Assembly: GCA_964411885.1 (NCBI GenBank)
Contig: CAYPMK010000029.1
Coordinates: forward strand, 1-17,721
DNA length: 17,721 bases
Direction of reading: 5' to 3'
From: JAKLHL01 sp964411885
GTDB taxonomy: Bacteria; Bdellovibrionota; JAFGOL01
Below the pieces are notes generated by a model, which made no database searches, was not told the origin of the DNA, and worked only from the letters and a program-made list of their open reading frames with translations. Shown here one piece after another: positions 1 to 7,863 of this stretch (position 1 is its first letter; every line of letters starts with the position of its first letter). The position numbers and the translations under genes were made by a program.

Positions 1-1
1 T

Positions 2-1645
2 TATGCTCAAATAGATCCTTACGTTCTTGCACGTAGAGAATTTGATAATTATGAACTAAATAACGATAAAAACATAGATAACAAGAGAGCTATTGTTATT
101 AAAACTTTATTAAACAGGGACTATATTTTTGAAAACAGAAGATATATTCCCTTTTCTGTAAGTTTTATTATGAAAAACGGGATAAAAGGTGTTTTAGGTT
201 GGGGAACAAGCTACAACAACAGTGACAATATAAGAAATACAGCACCTAGAGAAAATATATATTTATATATTAAAGCCCCAGAAAACACAGAAAACATAGA
301 ATTTAACATAAAAGATCTTCCAGAAAAGGATATAAGCAACACTTTTAATATTAGGGCCTTTTTTGAAAATAAAATGCGTTTCATTAATAGCAATAATAAA
401 CTAATGGTTGACCTATTTAATTTTTCTAACACGATTGGGGAAAGTGGTCGTTTTTTTCAAGAATTTAGAAACATAACAAATAAAACATACAACTTTAAAG
501 GTAATAGTGTTCTCTTTTATGATCTTGATTATTCACAACAACAGATTATAGAAAAGTTATTCATTGAAACAGTCAAAGAACCTTATTTTACAGAGATGGC
601 TACAAATGATCACAATTTTAGGAAAGCAATATTTTTTACAGAAATAAGAGAAGGAATACTAAATAAATACATATATGAAAACGATAATCCTCAATTGAAG
701 TTAGGAGAAATAGGGTCCGACAAAGACCTTGTTTATGAGATTTTTGAACACAACACAGAAAATCTCTTTTTTGATGTTAACACTAAAAAAGATATTGCTG
801 AAATATATGAAACCTTTTTTACAAAAAAACAGAGCACAGGAATAACTGAACTAAGCAAAGAAAAGGCTCTTTTTTCTTTCATTTATGAGACATATACTTC
901 TAATAAAACTTTCTTTAAGAAGAACCTGCTAATAGATAATAGAATTAATTTATTCATAGATAATTTTACTAAAAAAATAATAGAAAATGAGATGATAGGA
1001 TATTTGGGAGTCGTTGATAACTTTGATGAAATGGAGAAAGAAGTAATAAACAGCTTGCTGCTAGGTGAGAGTAAACTAACAGAAGAAGAGGCCAACCTTG
1101 TTTTAGGCACTGAGTATTTTCCATCTGGTTTAATAACTTTGTTAGATAAAAAAGAGAATAAAAATAATACAACAAGCATAAAAAAACTTCTAAGCTATAG
1201 ATTGTTGGAATCTGGATATAAATCTATAGAAATAATGGAACCAGAACTAAAAATTAATGAATTAATGAGAGCTATAATAGATAATAACGGAGTAATAGAC
1301 ACACAAACAAAATCAATACTGTTCGGAGAAAAAGATACTCTTGGTAATTACAAAGGTGGTCTATACGACTACTTATTGGAAAATTCAAACAACAATACAG
1401 AATATGAATGCCTAACTATATTGTTAGGAGTATTATGTGAGACTTCTGGTGTTAATAAAGATAAAAGAATTAGCGATAAGGTTATAGATTCATTCATTAA
1501 CATGGGAATATTATCTGTGGATAGAAAGCTGATAGACAAAAACAAGATGGGTATAAATAGATTACAAAACAACATAAAAATAAAATTACCTGAAATAGTA
1601 ATAGTCAAATATTCAAACGGAATAAAAAGTATAATAAAAAAATAG
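2..1645 (+). CDS. Large hypothetical protein, 5' end outside window
   Basis: The frame is open from base 2 to the TAG at 1643-1645, giving at least 547 residues. The first in-frame ATG (170) is probably not the start, because 56 sense codons precede it and the coding character does not change there. I do not recognise the family. The protein is rich in Asn, Lys, Ile and Glu, largely helical in character, with no membrane segment or obvious catalytic motif in the visible part. Its last third has leucine-rich helical stretches (LLSYRLLESGYKSIE, ELMRAIIDNNGVID) that faintly recall ankyrin or other helical repeats. Together with the very Asn/Lys-rich composition this resembles the gene at 10020-11462, so the two could be distantly related; this is inference only. 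The stop abuts the stop of the convergent tex gene with no spacer and no terminator. Confidence 0.8.
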   Translation, partial: YAQIDPYVLARREFDNYELNNDKNIDNKRAIVIKTLLNRDYIFENRRYIPFSVSFIMKNGIKGVLGWGTSYNNSDNIRNTAPRENIYLYIKAPENTENIEFNIKDLPEKDISNTFNIRAFFENKMRFINSNNKLMVDLFNFSNTIGESGRFFQEFRNITNKTYNFKGNSVLFYDLDYSQQQIIEKLFIETVKEPYFTEMATNDHNFRKAIFFTEIREGILNKYIYENDNPQLKLGEIGSDKDLVYEIFEHNTENLFFDVNTKKDIAEIYETFFTKKQSTGITELSKEKALFSFIYETYTSNKTFFKKNLLIDNRINLFIDNFTKKIIENEMIGYLGVVDNFDEMEKEVINSLLLGESKLTEEEANLVLGTEYFPSGLITLLDKKENKNNTTSIKKLLSYRLLESGYKSIEIMEPELKINELMRAIIDNNGVIDTQTKSILFGEKDTLGNYKGGLYDYLLENSNNNTEYECLTILLGVLCETSGVNKDKRISDKVIDSFINMGILSVDRKLIDKNKMGINRLQNNIKIKLPEIVIVKYSNGIKSIIKK

Positions 1646-4069
1646 CTACTTCTTCGTGACCTTATTCCTTATGTCCATCAGCTTGGCGAATGGAGAATTA
1701 GGATTAACCCTTGGGGCTGGAGGCTCTTTCCTTGAGTTAGAAGGCCTGCTGTTTTGATACCTGTCCTGTTGAGGTCGTGAACCCTGATGTTTTGGCCTTG
1801 GGGTGTTGTCATATATTTTTTCGTCGAACATTTTTTGATAGGCGTCATTTTTTACCTTAGTTCTTTCTTTTGTTTCTTCTTTTATTTGATGAACTGCCTG
1901 TTTCAATGAAAGGGAAATTTGTTTTTTTGTAGTATCAACTTCCATTACTTTTACTTTAAGTTCAGAACCCAAAGATACTACATCCCTTGGATCCCTAACA
2001 GGTCCTTTATCTGATAGTTCTGATATGTGTACCAAACCATCTACGTGAACACCTATATCAACGAACACACCAAAATTAGTTATATTGCTTACCACACCAT
2101 TAACTATCATCCCTGCTTTAAGATCCTCTATGCTGTTTATACCTTCATGAAATTCTACTTTCTTAAAAATGCTTCTTGGATCACGGCCCGGTTTTTTTAA
2201 TTCCTCTATTACATCTTTTACAGTGTACTCACCCAACTCACCAACAACTTGTGGGTCGTTAAAAAGTTTAAGTACTTCTTCTTTGTTACCAAGTACAGAA
2301 GTCAAAGGAACACTTGCACGTTCACACACAGCACCTATTATTTCATATTTCTCTGGGTGAACTCCGGTATTATCTAAAGGATTCTCTCCATCACGTATCC
2401 TTAAGAACCCAGCACATTGTTCAAATATTTTTTCTCCTAGTTTGGATACCTTCAAAAGTTCTTTTCTATTATTGAACTTACCATTGCTAGTTCTATATTC
2501 GACCATAGACCGTGCAATACCTGCACCTAGTCCAGAAACATAGGCTAAAAGATGTGGACTTGCAGTATTCAGATCTACTCCGACGTAGTTAACACAGTCC
2601 TCTACTACAGCCTCTAGACTTTCTTTTAGATATTTTTGATCAACATCATGTTGATACTGACCAACACCTATTGATTTTGGATCTATCTTTACAAGTTCTG
2701 CCAATGGGTCCTGTAATCTACGAGCAATACTTACAGCTCCTCTGAATGTAATATCTATACCCGGGAGTTCTTCTCTTGCTACATCTGAAGCACTATATAC
2801 AGAAGCACCAGCTTCATTAACTATAACGCAAATAATTTTGTCAGAAAGTCCTTCTTTCTTAAGAAGATCCATTACAAATTTTTCTGTTTCTCTTGAAGCC
2901 GTACCATTACCTATTGATATAGCCTCTACATTATGTTTCAAACAGAGGTCTTTTACCACTGCGGCAGATTCTTCTACCTTGTTGTGAGGCTCTACAGGAT
3001 AGATGGTTGCATATTCAAGAAGTTCACCACAGCGACCTATAACAGTAAGTTTGCAGCCAGTCCTAAAACCGGGGTCCATGCCCAAAATTATCTTTTCACC
3101 AAGTGGTGATTGTAACAATAGGTCTCTAACGTTATTTGAGAAAACTTTTATCGCCGCTTTATCTGCAAGTTCTTTTAACTCACCAAAAATATCTGTTTCT
3201 ATTGAAGGAGCAAGATAATCTTTATAAGCCGTCTCTACTGCCTTTAATATAAGTTCAGCGAAAATACATTTTGTATTCTTAACATAGATAGACTTTATAA
3301 TATCTATGCAAGGTTCTGGCATTGTACTAACACCTATAGAAAGGACTTTTTCATTAAAGCCCCTTTGCACTGCAAGCACTCTGTGAGAATTTTTTGGGTT
3401 AGTTAAGTTCTTTATAGGCTCTTTATAATCAAAATAAGTATCGAACTTTGAATGCTCATCTTTAAACCTTGGAGCTTTCTTGGAATATATAGAGCCATGA
3501 TTAAAGGTGTGTGTTCTTAGTTGTTTTTTTAATTCAACATTATGGGCAATATGTTCCACAACTATATTTAACGTATGCTCTACTACTTGTTCAGGATCCG
3601 TAAGTTTTTTTAGTGGATCTAAATAGGCTCTTGCAAATTTTAATACTTCACCCTCTTCTATTCTTTGGTTCATTATAGTATCTGCAAAAGCATCAAGTCC
3701 AAGTTCTCTTGCAATGTCTGCCTTGGTTTTCTTCTTTTTCTTATAAGGAGCGTAAATATCTTCTAACTCTAACTTATTATATGTTGAAAGTATCTTTGTC
3801 CTTAACTCTGGAGTTAACTTTTTTTGTTCCTCTATTGCCTTGATTATGGTCTGTTGCCTATCGAGTATGTCTAGTATCCTGTCACGCTCCAACAGTATGG
3901 TCCTTACATCTACCTCGTCTAAACCACCAGTAGCCTCTTTTCTATATCTTGCTATGAACGCTACTGTTGCACCGTTTGATGATAGGTCTAGGACGGAATT
4001 AACCTTGTTAAAAGGTATACCTACACCACTGGCTATTCTTTCTACTATTGGATGTATGCCTTGGTTCAT
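1646..4069 (-). CDS. tex: Tex-type S1 RNA-binding transcription accessory protein
   Basis: An 807-residue cytoplasmic nucleic-acid-binding protein of the Tex/YhgF family, which acts on RNA and transcription complexes. Visible in order are the helical Tex N-terminal region (about 1-190, with RYRKEATGGLDEVDVR near 41-56), an RNase H-fold YqgF-like domain (about 326-455, starting IILGMDPGFRTGC), helix-hairpin-helix repeats (about 490-560, VSGLGAGIA and VSKLGEKIFEQCAGFLRI) and one S1 domain (about 651-723, GVVSNITNFGVFVDIGVHVDG). The last 80 or so residues form a disordered Arg/Pro/Gln/Ser tail, making the protein slightly longer than E. coli Tex (773). The gene lies 4 bp after the argF stop with no good Shine-Dalgarno (only GGGC within the argF end), so it is probably coupled to argF as the last gene of the queH operon. 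The identification is secure. Confidence 0.96.
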   Translation of the reverse strand: MNQGIHPIVERIASGVGIPFNKVNSVLDLSSNGATVAFIARYRKEATGGLDEVDVRTILLERDRILDILDRQQTIIKAIEEQKKLTPELRTKILSTYNKLELEDIYAPYKKKKKTKADIARELGLDAFADTIMNQRIEEGEVLKFARAYLDPLKKLTDPEQVVEHTLNIVVEHIAHNVELKKQLRTHTFNHGSIYSKKAPRFKDEHSKFDTYFDYKEPIKNLTNPKNSHRVLAVQRGFNEKVLSIGVSTMPEPCIDIIKSIYVKNTKCIFAELILKAVETAYKDYLAPSIETDIFGELKELADKAAIKVFSNNVRDLLLQSPLGEKIILGMDPGFRTGCKLTVIGRCGELLEYATIYPVEPHNKVEESAAVVKDLCLKHNVEAISIGNGTASRETEKFVMDLLKKEGLSDKIICVIVNEAGASVYSASDVAREELPGIDITFRGAVSIARRLQDPLAELVKIDPKSIGVGQYQHDVDQKYLKESLEAVVEDCVNYVGVDLNTASPHLLAYVSGLGAGIARSMVEYRTSNGKFNNRKELLKVSKLGEKIFEQCAGFLRIRDGENPLDNTGVHPEKYEIIGAVCERASVPLTSVLGNKEEVLKLFNDPQVVGELGEYTVKDVIEELKKPGRDPRSIFKKVEFHEGINSIEDLKAGMIVNGVVSNITNFGVFVDIGVHVDGLVHISELSDKGPVRDPRDVVSLGSELKVKVMEVDTTKKQISLSLKQAVHQIKEETKERTKVKNDAYQKMFDEKIYDNTPRPKHQGSRPQQDRYQNSRPSNSRKEPPAPRVNPNSPFAKLMDIRNKVTKK

Positions 4070-4073
4070 ATTA

Positions 4074-5000
4074 TTACTTGCCCATCAAGAACAATACTAT
4101 CGCTTTCTGCACGTGTAATCTGTTCTCTGCCTCGTCGAATATTACAGAATTAGGACCATCTATTATATCTACGGTCACTTCTTCTCCCCTATGTGCTGGC
4201 AAGCAATGCATAAAGAAGGCGTCCTTTTTTGCTAATGTAAAAAGTTCCTTGTTCACCTGATATGGTCTTAGTACTTTTTCTTTTTCCTTGAACTCAGCCT
4301 CTTGTCCCATAGAAGCCCAAACGTCCGTATAAACTACATCTGCATCCTTGCATGCTTCTTTAGCATCTGTAGTAACAAGAACACTACCTCCGGATGTTGC
4401 CGCAAGTTGTTGTGCCTTTTTAACTATATCTGAATTTACCGTCATACTAGTAGGAGAAGCCACACAGACATGACAACCAAGAATAGCACCTGTAAGTAGT
4501 AGTGAGTGAGCCATGTTGTTCCCGTCGCCCACATAGGTAAATTTCATGCCTTCTAGTTTTTTGCCTTTTTCATAAGCAGTATAATAATCCGTTAACGCCT
4601 GACATGGATGCAAAAGATCTGTAAGACCATTTATGACGGGGATATCACCATATTTAGCAAGATCCTCTACTTTTGAATGTTCAAAAGTACGAGCCATTAT
4701 AATATCCAAATAACGAGAAAGTACTCTTGCAGTATCCTGTATTGTTTCTCCTCTACCAAGTTGTATATCTTTTGATGAAAGGAATAATGCAGAACCACCA
4801 AGTTGAAGCATTCCTACCTCAAAAGATACTCTTGTTCTTGTAGAAGATTTTTCGAATATCATTCCCATGGTCTTTCCAGCAAGATATGGAACTAATTTTC
4901 CGCTCTTTACCTCTGCCTTAACTCTTTTAGCTGTTTCAAAGATCTTAATAATCTCTTCTTTGTTAAAATCGTAGTCACAAACAAGACTTCTGTGTTTCAT
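4074..5000 (-). CDS. argF: Ornithine carbamoyltransferase
   Basis: A 308-residue cytosolic enzyme that joins carbamoyl phosphate and L-ornithine to give citrulline in arginine metabolism. It carries the carbamoyl-phosphate loop SSTRTR (52-57), HPCQ (131-134), the ornithine-binding SMG loop within DVWASMG (226-232) and the catalytic HCLPAHRG (265-272). The SMG and HCLP motifs separate it from aspartate carbamoyltransferase. Length and motif spacing are normal for the family, so it should be active. The ATG overlaps the TGA of the upstream small gene in an ATGA junction, implying translational coupling; the only Shine-Dalgarno-like sequence is GGGGGC about 7 bases upstream. No other arginine gene is in view, so whether the enzyme works in biosynthesis or in arginine breakdown cannot be decided here. 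Confidence 0.96.
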   Translation of the reverse strand: MKHRSLVCDYDFNKEEIIKIFETAKRVKAEVKSGKLVPYLAGKTMGMIFEKSSTRTRVSFEVGMLQLGGSALFLSSKDIQLGRGETIQDTARVLSRYLDIIMARTFEHSKVEDLAKYGDIPVINGLTDLLHPCQALTDYYTAYEKGKKLEGMKFTYVGDGNNMAHSLLLTGAILGCHVCVASPTSMTVNSDIVKKAQQLAATSGGSVLVTTDAKEACKDADVVYTDVWASMGQEAEFKEKEKVLRPYQVNKELFTLAKKDAFFMHCLPAHRGEEVTVDIIDGPNSVIFDEAENRLHVQKAIVLFLMGK

Positions 5001-5245
5001 TTTACTGCCCCCGTAGTTTTATTATTATTTATTTTTTTATTTTTTATTTTCTTTTTGATTTTCTTCTTTTTAGTTTTTTTCTTTTTAATTACCTTTTTTT
5101 TGGTTTCAATTTTCTTTACAGGTTCAGCCGAAGAAATTGAACTATCTATTGTTTTACCCAGATCCTCTGGACTTGGAACCTCTTGAGTTTGACCAAATAT
5201 CAAACAAGGAAGCATGCCAATAAAGACGACAATAAAAGATCTCAT
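4997..5245 (-). CDS. Small exported protein with lysine-rich tail
   Basis: An 82-residue protein of no recognised family. Residues 1-18 look like a Sec signal peptide (MRSFIVVFIGMLPCLIFG), with cleavage likely near Gly18-Gln19. The Cys at 14 lies inside the hydrophobic core after Pro, so it is a poor lipobox. A short acidic/Ser-rich linker (20-43) is followed by a tail (44-82) in which 21 of 39 residues are lysine. The gene has an excellent Shine-Dalgarno (GGGAGGT upstream of ATG at 5245) and ATGA overlaps with both queH and argF, which argue that it is truly translated. The tail could bind nucleic acid, acidic polysaccharide or anionic membrane; this is inferred from charge alone. The encoding A-homopolymers are prone to slippage and sequencing error, so the exact C-terminus is less sure. 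Confidence 0.7.
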   Translation of the reverse strand: MRSFIVVFIGMLPCLIFGQTQEVPSPEDLGKTIDSSISSAEPVKKIETKKKVIKKKKTKKKKIKKKIKNKKINNNKTTGAVK

Positions 5246-5793
5246 TTCTTTACCTCCCTGCTCTTTAGGCTATATATACAACCACAGTAGTTTTGCATAT
5301 ACAAGCCATGTTTTTTTGAAAGCTCCATGGTCTTCTTAAAACCGTCATTCTTTTTAAGATCTATCCCCAAAAAAGAAACACCATATTCCTTTGAAAGAGA
5401 TTCACCCAAGCCAAGCACCGTTTTGGAATCCTTATAAGGAGCCACCGTTAATGTTGTGCTAATATATTTTATCTTCTTGTTTTTGGCAAATTCAAAGCTC
5501 CTTCTAAGCCTGTATTCAAAGCATCTTTTACACCTTTCACCCCTTTCAGGCTCCTGCTCCAACCCTTTAATAGTATCATTCCAATCATTAGGGTCATATA
5601 TATCAACAACGTGGTCAACTTTAAGTACTGCACAGATCTTTCTAAAACTATCCAGCCTTTTTTCATATTCTTCTAGAGGCTGAATATTGGAATTAGAGAA
5701 AAACCCAAGTAATTCAAAATCCTTTCCAAGTTCACTGAAAGGGTTTGCAGAACAAGGACCACAACAGGCGTGAATTAGCAGTTTTTCCTTCAT
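5242..5793 (-). CDS. queH: Epoxyqueuosine reductase QueH
   Basis: A 183-residue protein of the QueH (formerly DUF208) family, which reduces epoxyqueuosine to queuosine in the wobble base of certain tRNAs and is the non-orthologous alternative to QueG. All the family cysteines are visible: HACCGPCS at 8-15 (Cys10, Cys11, Cys14), GERCKRCF at 85-92 (Cys88, Cys91) and YCGC at 169-172 (Cys170, Cys172). The SNSNIQPLEEYEKR segment matches the usual YNPNI-P-EY-R region. In this family the conserved cysteines hold an iron-sulfur cluster and support redox chemistry. The start is fixed by the HACCGPC motif only seven residues in. There is no Shine-Dalgarno; a promoter 11 bases upstream suggests a nearly leaderless mRNA. 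It is the first gene of the operon running to tex. Confidence 0.95.
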   Translation of the reverse strand: MKEKLLIHACCGPCSANPFSELGKDFELLGFFSNSNIQPLEEYEKRLDSFRKICAVLKVDHVVDIYDPNDWNDTIKGLEQEPERGERCKRCFEYRLRRSFEFAKNKKIKYISTTLTVAPYKDSKTVLGLGESLSKEYGVSFLGIDLKKNDGFKKTMELSKKHGLYMQNYCGCIYSLKSREVKK

Positions 5794-5812
5794 AGCAGAA
5801 ATAACTTATAGT
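5784..5812 (+). promoter_or_regulatory. Possible promoter for the pil-like operon
   Basis: A good -10 box, TATAGT (5807-5812), sits 17 bases after a poor -35 (TTTCCT, 5784-5789). Its -10 overlaps the -10 of the queH promoter on the other strand, so the two would compete for polymerase. This is the best plus-strand candidate in the 56-base divergent region, but it is weak and could be chance. Confidence 0.25.
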
Positions 5813-5833
5813 TAAGCCCAACTTTGAGGTCAA
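5805..5833 (-). promoter_or_regulatory. Sigma70-type promoter of the queH operon, near-leaderless
   Basis: On the minus strand TTGACC (5833-5828) and TATAAG (5810-5805) are separated by exactly 17 bases and each matches consensus at 5 of 6 positions. Only 11 bases lie between the -10 box and the queH ATG, so a normal start site would leave an untranslated leader of about 3-5 bases. This fits the absence of a Shine-Dalgarno before queH. Confidence 0.65.
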
Positions 5834-5849
5834 CTTAAAGATTTGTTGA

Positions 5850-6650
5850 TTGCCAAAAATCGTCACCAGTGCTAGACTTGCTCTTGGTATGGGGTTTGGG
5901 GAATCAATAAAAAGTCTTGTATTATTCAGCCTTAAGAAAGGTTTTGGAGAAGTACGTTTTGAAGAAGGAAAACTGCCCTTTATTGTTAATGCTGATGGTA
6001 AAAAAGCAAAAATAAATGGTGTAATACCTTTGAATAAAGAACAAATTGGTGTCGCAAAAAGAACCTTCCTAAAGGGAGATCAATACAAAGTAAGTGAAAT
6101 ATCTGGCTACAACCTATTAATAACAGATATAGGGGCTGGAATAATGTTCAGGCAAATACCAACAGTAGATAGACCAAGCAGTTATGATCCAAAATTAGAA
6201 GCCGCTTGCCTCTCTAGAAGAGGACTAATACTATGCCAATACGACGACCAAAAAGAACGAACATACAAAACCTACTCTATAGCTAGTATAGCTTCTTATT
6301 CAAGGAATTCTAACATTGCTGTAATAGAGACCAGCAAATACTTTAGTATGAAAAAAGGAATATCGAATATAACTTATATATTCCGTCCAGATATGGAATT
6401 AAATACAGTATTAAGATTAAGTGATCAGGTTACTTTCGACGTAATTGTATGCCCAGACTGCAAAGACCCAGATTCTGCACTAGTGTTAAACAACATGGCA
6501 AAAGAAAAATTAGTAGTAGCTGGTATAGACCCTGAACTCAAAGGATGTTTTGATACTGACAACATAATATATGGTGCAAAAGAAAAAAAGAAAGGTGTAA
6601 CGCTGTATCCTGAATCTATAATAAAGAACTTAGAGGTAGAACATGCCTGA
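5850..6650 (+). CDS. Degenerate PilT/GspE-like secretion ATPase homologue, P-loop lost
   Basis: A 266-residue protein that can be laid along PilT/GspE retraction and secretion ATPases. Residues 18-100 fit the N-terminal domain (LKKGFGEVRFEEGKLPFIVNADG; FRQIPT at 100-105 matches the FRQ/LRLIPT strand). RRGLILCQYDDQKERTYKT at 123-141 occupies the place of RGLILVTGPTGSGKST, with all Walker A glycines lost and the Lys replaced by Arg137. NIAVIETSKYF (155-165) fits the Asp box, FDVIVCPDCKDPDSALVL (196-213) the Walker B region, and LVVAGIDP (221-228) the His box. The C-terminal domain is nearly absent (266 against about 350 residues). I infer a non-hydrolysing pseudo-ATPase. An in-frame TGA directly precedes TTG 5850; the alternative start is ATG 5889, and neither has a clear Shine-Dalgarno. 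It overlaps pilC by 8 bases. Confidence 0.6.
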   Translation: MPKIVTSARLALGMGFGESIKSLVLFSLKKGFGEVRFEEGKLPFIVNADGKKAKINGVIPLNKEQIGVAKRTFLKGDQYKVSEISGYNLLITDIGAGIMFRQIPTVDRPSSYDPKLEAACLSRRGLILCQYDDQKERTYKTYSIASIASYSRNSNIAVIETSKYFSMKKGISNITYIFRPDMELNTVLRLSDQVTFDVIVCPDCKDPDSALVLNNMAKEKLVVAGIDPELKGCFDTDNIIYGAKEKKKGVTLYPESIIKNLEVEHA

Positions 6651-7863
6651 TTTTTATTACGAGGGTGTATCAAGAGAGGGAGAAAAACTTAAAGGGCAGG
6701 TCTTTGCAGACAATGAAACAGATCTTAGAGTAAAACTAAGATCTCAAAAAATTCGTCCTGTAAGGATAAAAGAACTTGCTCCAAGAAGGGCTGGGGTAGT
6801 CATAAAAAAAAGCCCGCATGATGCAAACACTTTCAGTAACGAAGAAAAACTATTCTTTGTAAAAGAACTTCTAGTAATGTTCAGGGCCAACCTTACAATA
6901 ACACAGGCCTTAGACGTTATTTCTGCAGAAGGTTCTACTATAAACATGAAGAACACTGCCAGTGCAATAAAAGGATATATGGAAACTGGCATGACCTTTT
7001 CACAGGCTTTAAGTAGATTCCCAAGACACTTTGACAATCTTTTTCTAAATCTTTGTGCGGCAGGAGAACTACGAGGACGTTTAGAAGAAACACTCGAACA
7101 ATGGCTGGATTATTTTAAAAAAGAGCAGGAAATAACTTCTACAGTAAAAAAGACCGTACTATATCCTATCGCCGTCACCTTAATAATACTATGTGCAATG
7201 GCAATAATAGTCGTGGGAATTGCACCAGTATTTGTACACATCTATAGGAGTTATGGACAAGAACTGCCTGTGTCGTTGGTAACTGTTGCCACCATGGGTG
7301 ATATGATAAAACAGAATCTATTGATCCTTGTTGGTGCTCTCCTTTTAACGATTGGTTTTGTTTATCTTTTGGTAAAGAACAAACTTATCCGACCAAGTTT
7401 TGATAATCTTTTATTTAATCTGCCAATCTTATCTTCTTTCTTTAAGGACGTTTACACTCTAAAAACGTCGCTCATACTTAACATATGTATAAGGTCTGGA
7501 TTATCACTAACTAGAGCTTTAGAACTTTCTGCAGAAAGAATAGGCAACCATGTTTTTGAGGAATGTCTTTTGAGAGCAAAAGAAGCTACGTCGAAAAGTG
7601 AGCCAGCATCACATGTTTTTGCAAAAAGCAATTTAATGAGGCCAATGGCTGTACAAATATTCAGTGTAGGAGAAATAATGGGCTCACTCCCAGACATGCT
7701 AACAGAATTAAACTCACATCTTAGTGATGAAATAAAAAGACTAAGTACAGTATTCTCTTCAACTATAGAGCCTGTAATACTTACTGTTGGTGGTCTTTTG
7801 ATTGGAGCTTTGTTAACAAGTTTCTTTATACCGGTATTTACCTTGTTGAGTAAAATAAAATGA
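6643..7863 (+). CDS. pilC: PilC/GspF-family inner-membrane protein
   Basis: A 406-residue polytopic membrane protein, normal length for PilC/GspF, the inner-membrane platform that couples the pilus or secretion ATPase to pilin movement. The N-terminus (DFYYEGVSREGEKLKGQVFADNE) has the typical F-Y-G-----G---G-- opening. Two T2SSF domains follow, about 68-192 and 271-394, each with the GE(L/I)-G-L signature (AAGELRGRLEETL at 139-151, SVGEIMGSLPDML at 341-353). Membrane segments lie near 172-198, 224-244 and 376-400. A Shine-Dalgarno AGAGGT (6632-6637) inside the preceding gene fixes the start. It overlaps the preceding gene by 8 bases and the kinase by 4 (ATGA). No major pilin, PilB, PilM or PilQ is in the window, so pilus versus secretion use is undecided. 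Confidence 0.9.
   Translation: MPDFYYEGVSREGEKLKGQVFADNETDLRVKLRSQKIRPVRIKELAPRRAGVVIKKSPHDANTFSNEEKLFFVKELLVMFRANLTITQALDVISAEGSTINMKNTASAIKGYMETGMTFSQALSRFPRHFDNLFLNLCAAGELRGRLEETLEQWLDYFKKEQEITSTVKKTVLYPIAVTLIILCAMAIIVVGIAPVFVHIYRSYGQELPVSLVTVATMGDMIKQNLLILVGALLLTIGFVYLLVKNKLIRPSFDNLLFNLPILSSFFKDVYTLKTSLILNICIRSGLSLTRALELSAERIGNHVFEECLLRAKEATSKSEPASHVFAKSNLMRPMAVQIFSVGEIMGSLPDMLTELNSHLSDEIKRLSTVFSSTIEPVILTVGGLLIGALLTSFFIPVFTLLSKIK

Noticed and set aside
211..1608. Minus-strand open frames under the first gene (for example 211-432, 883-1179, 1369-1608)
   Set aside because: They are hydrophobic, low-complexity antisense shadows of an AT-rich coding frame, with no ribosome binding site or recognisable domain.
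5015..5105. Long T-rich tract on the plus strand that looks like terminator T-runs
   Set aside because: It is the antisense of the Lys codons of the small exported protein, has no stem before it, and lies within a coupled operon.
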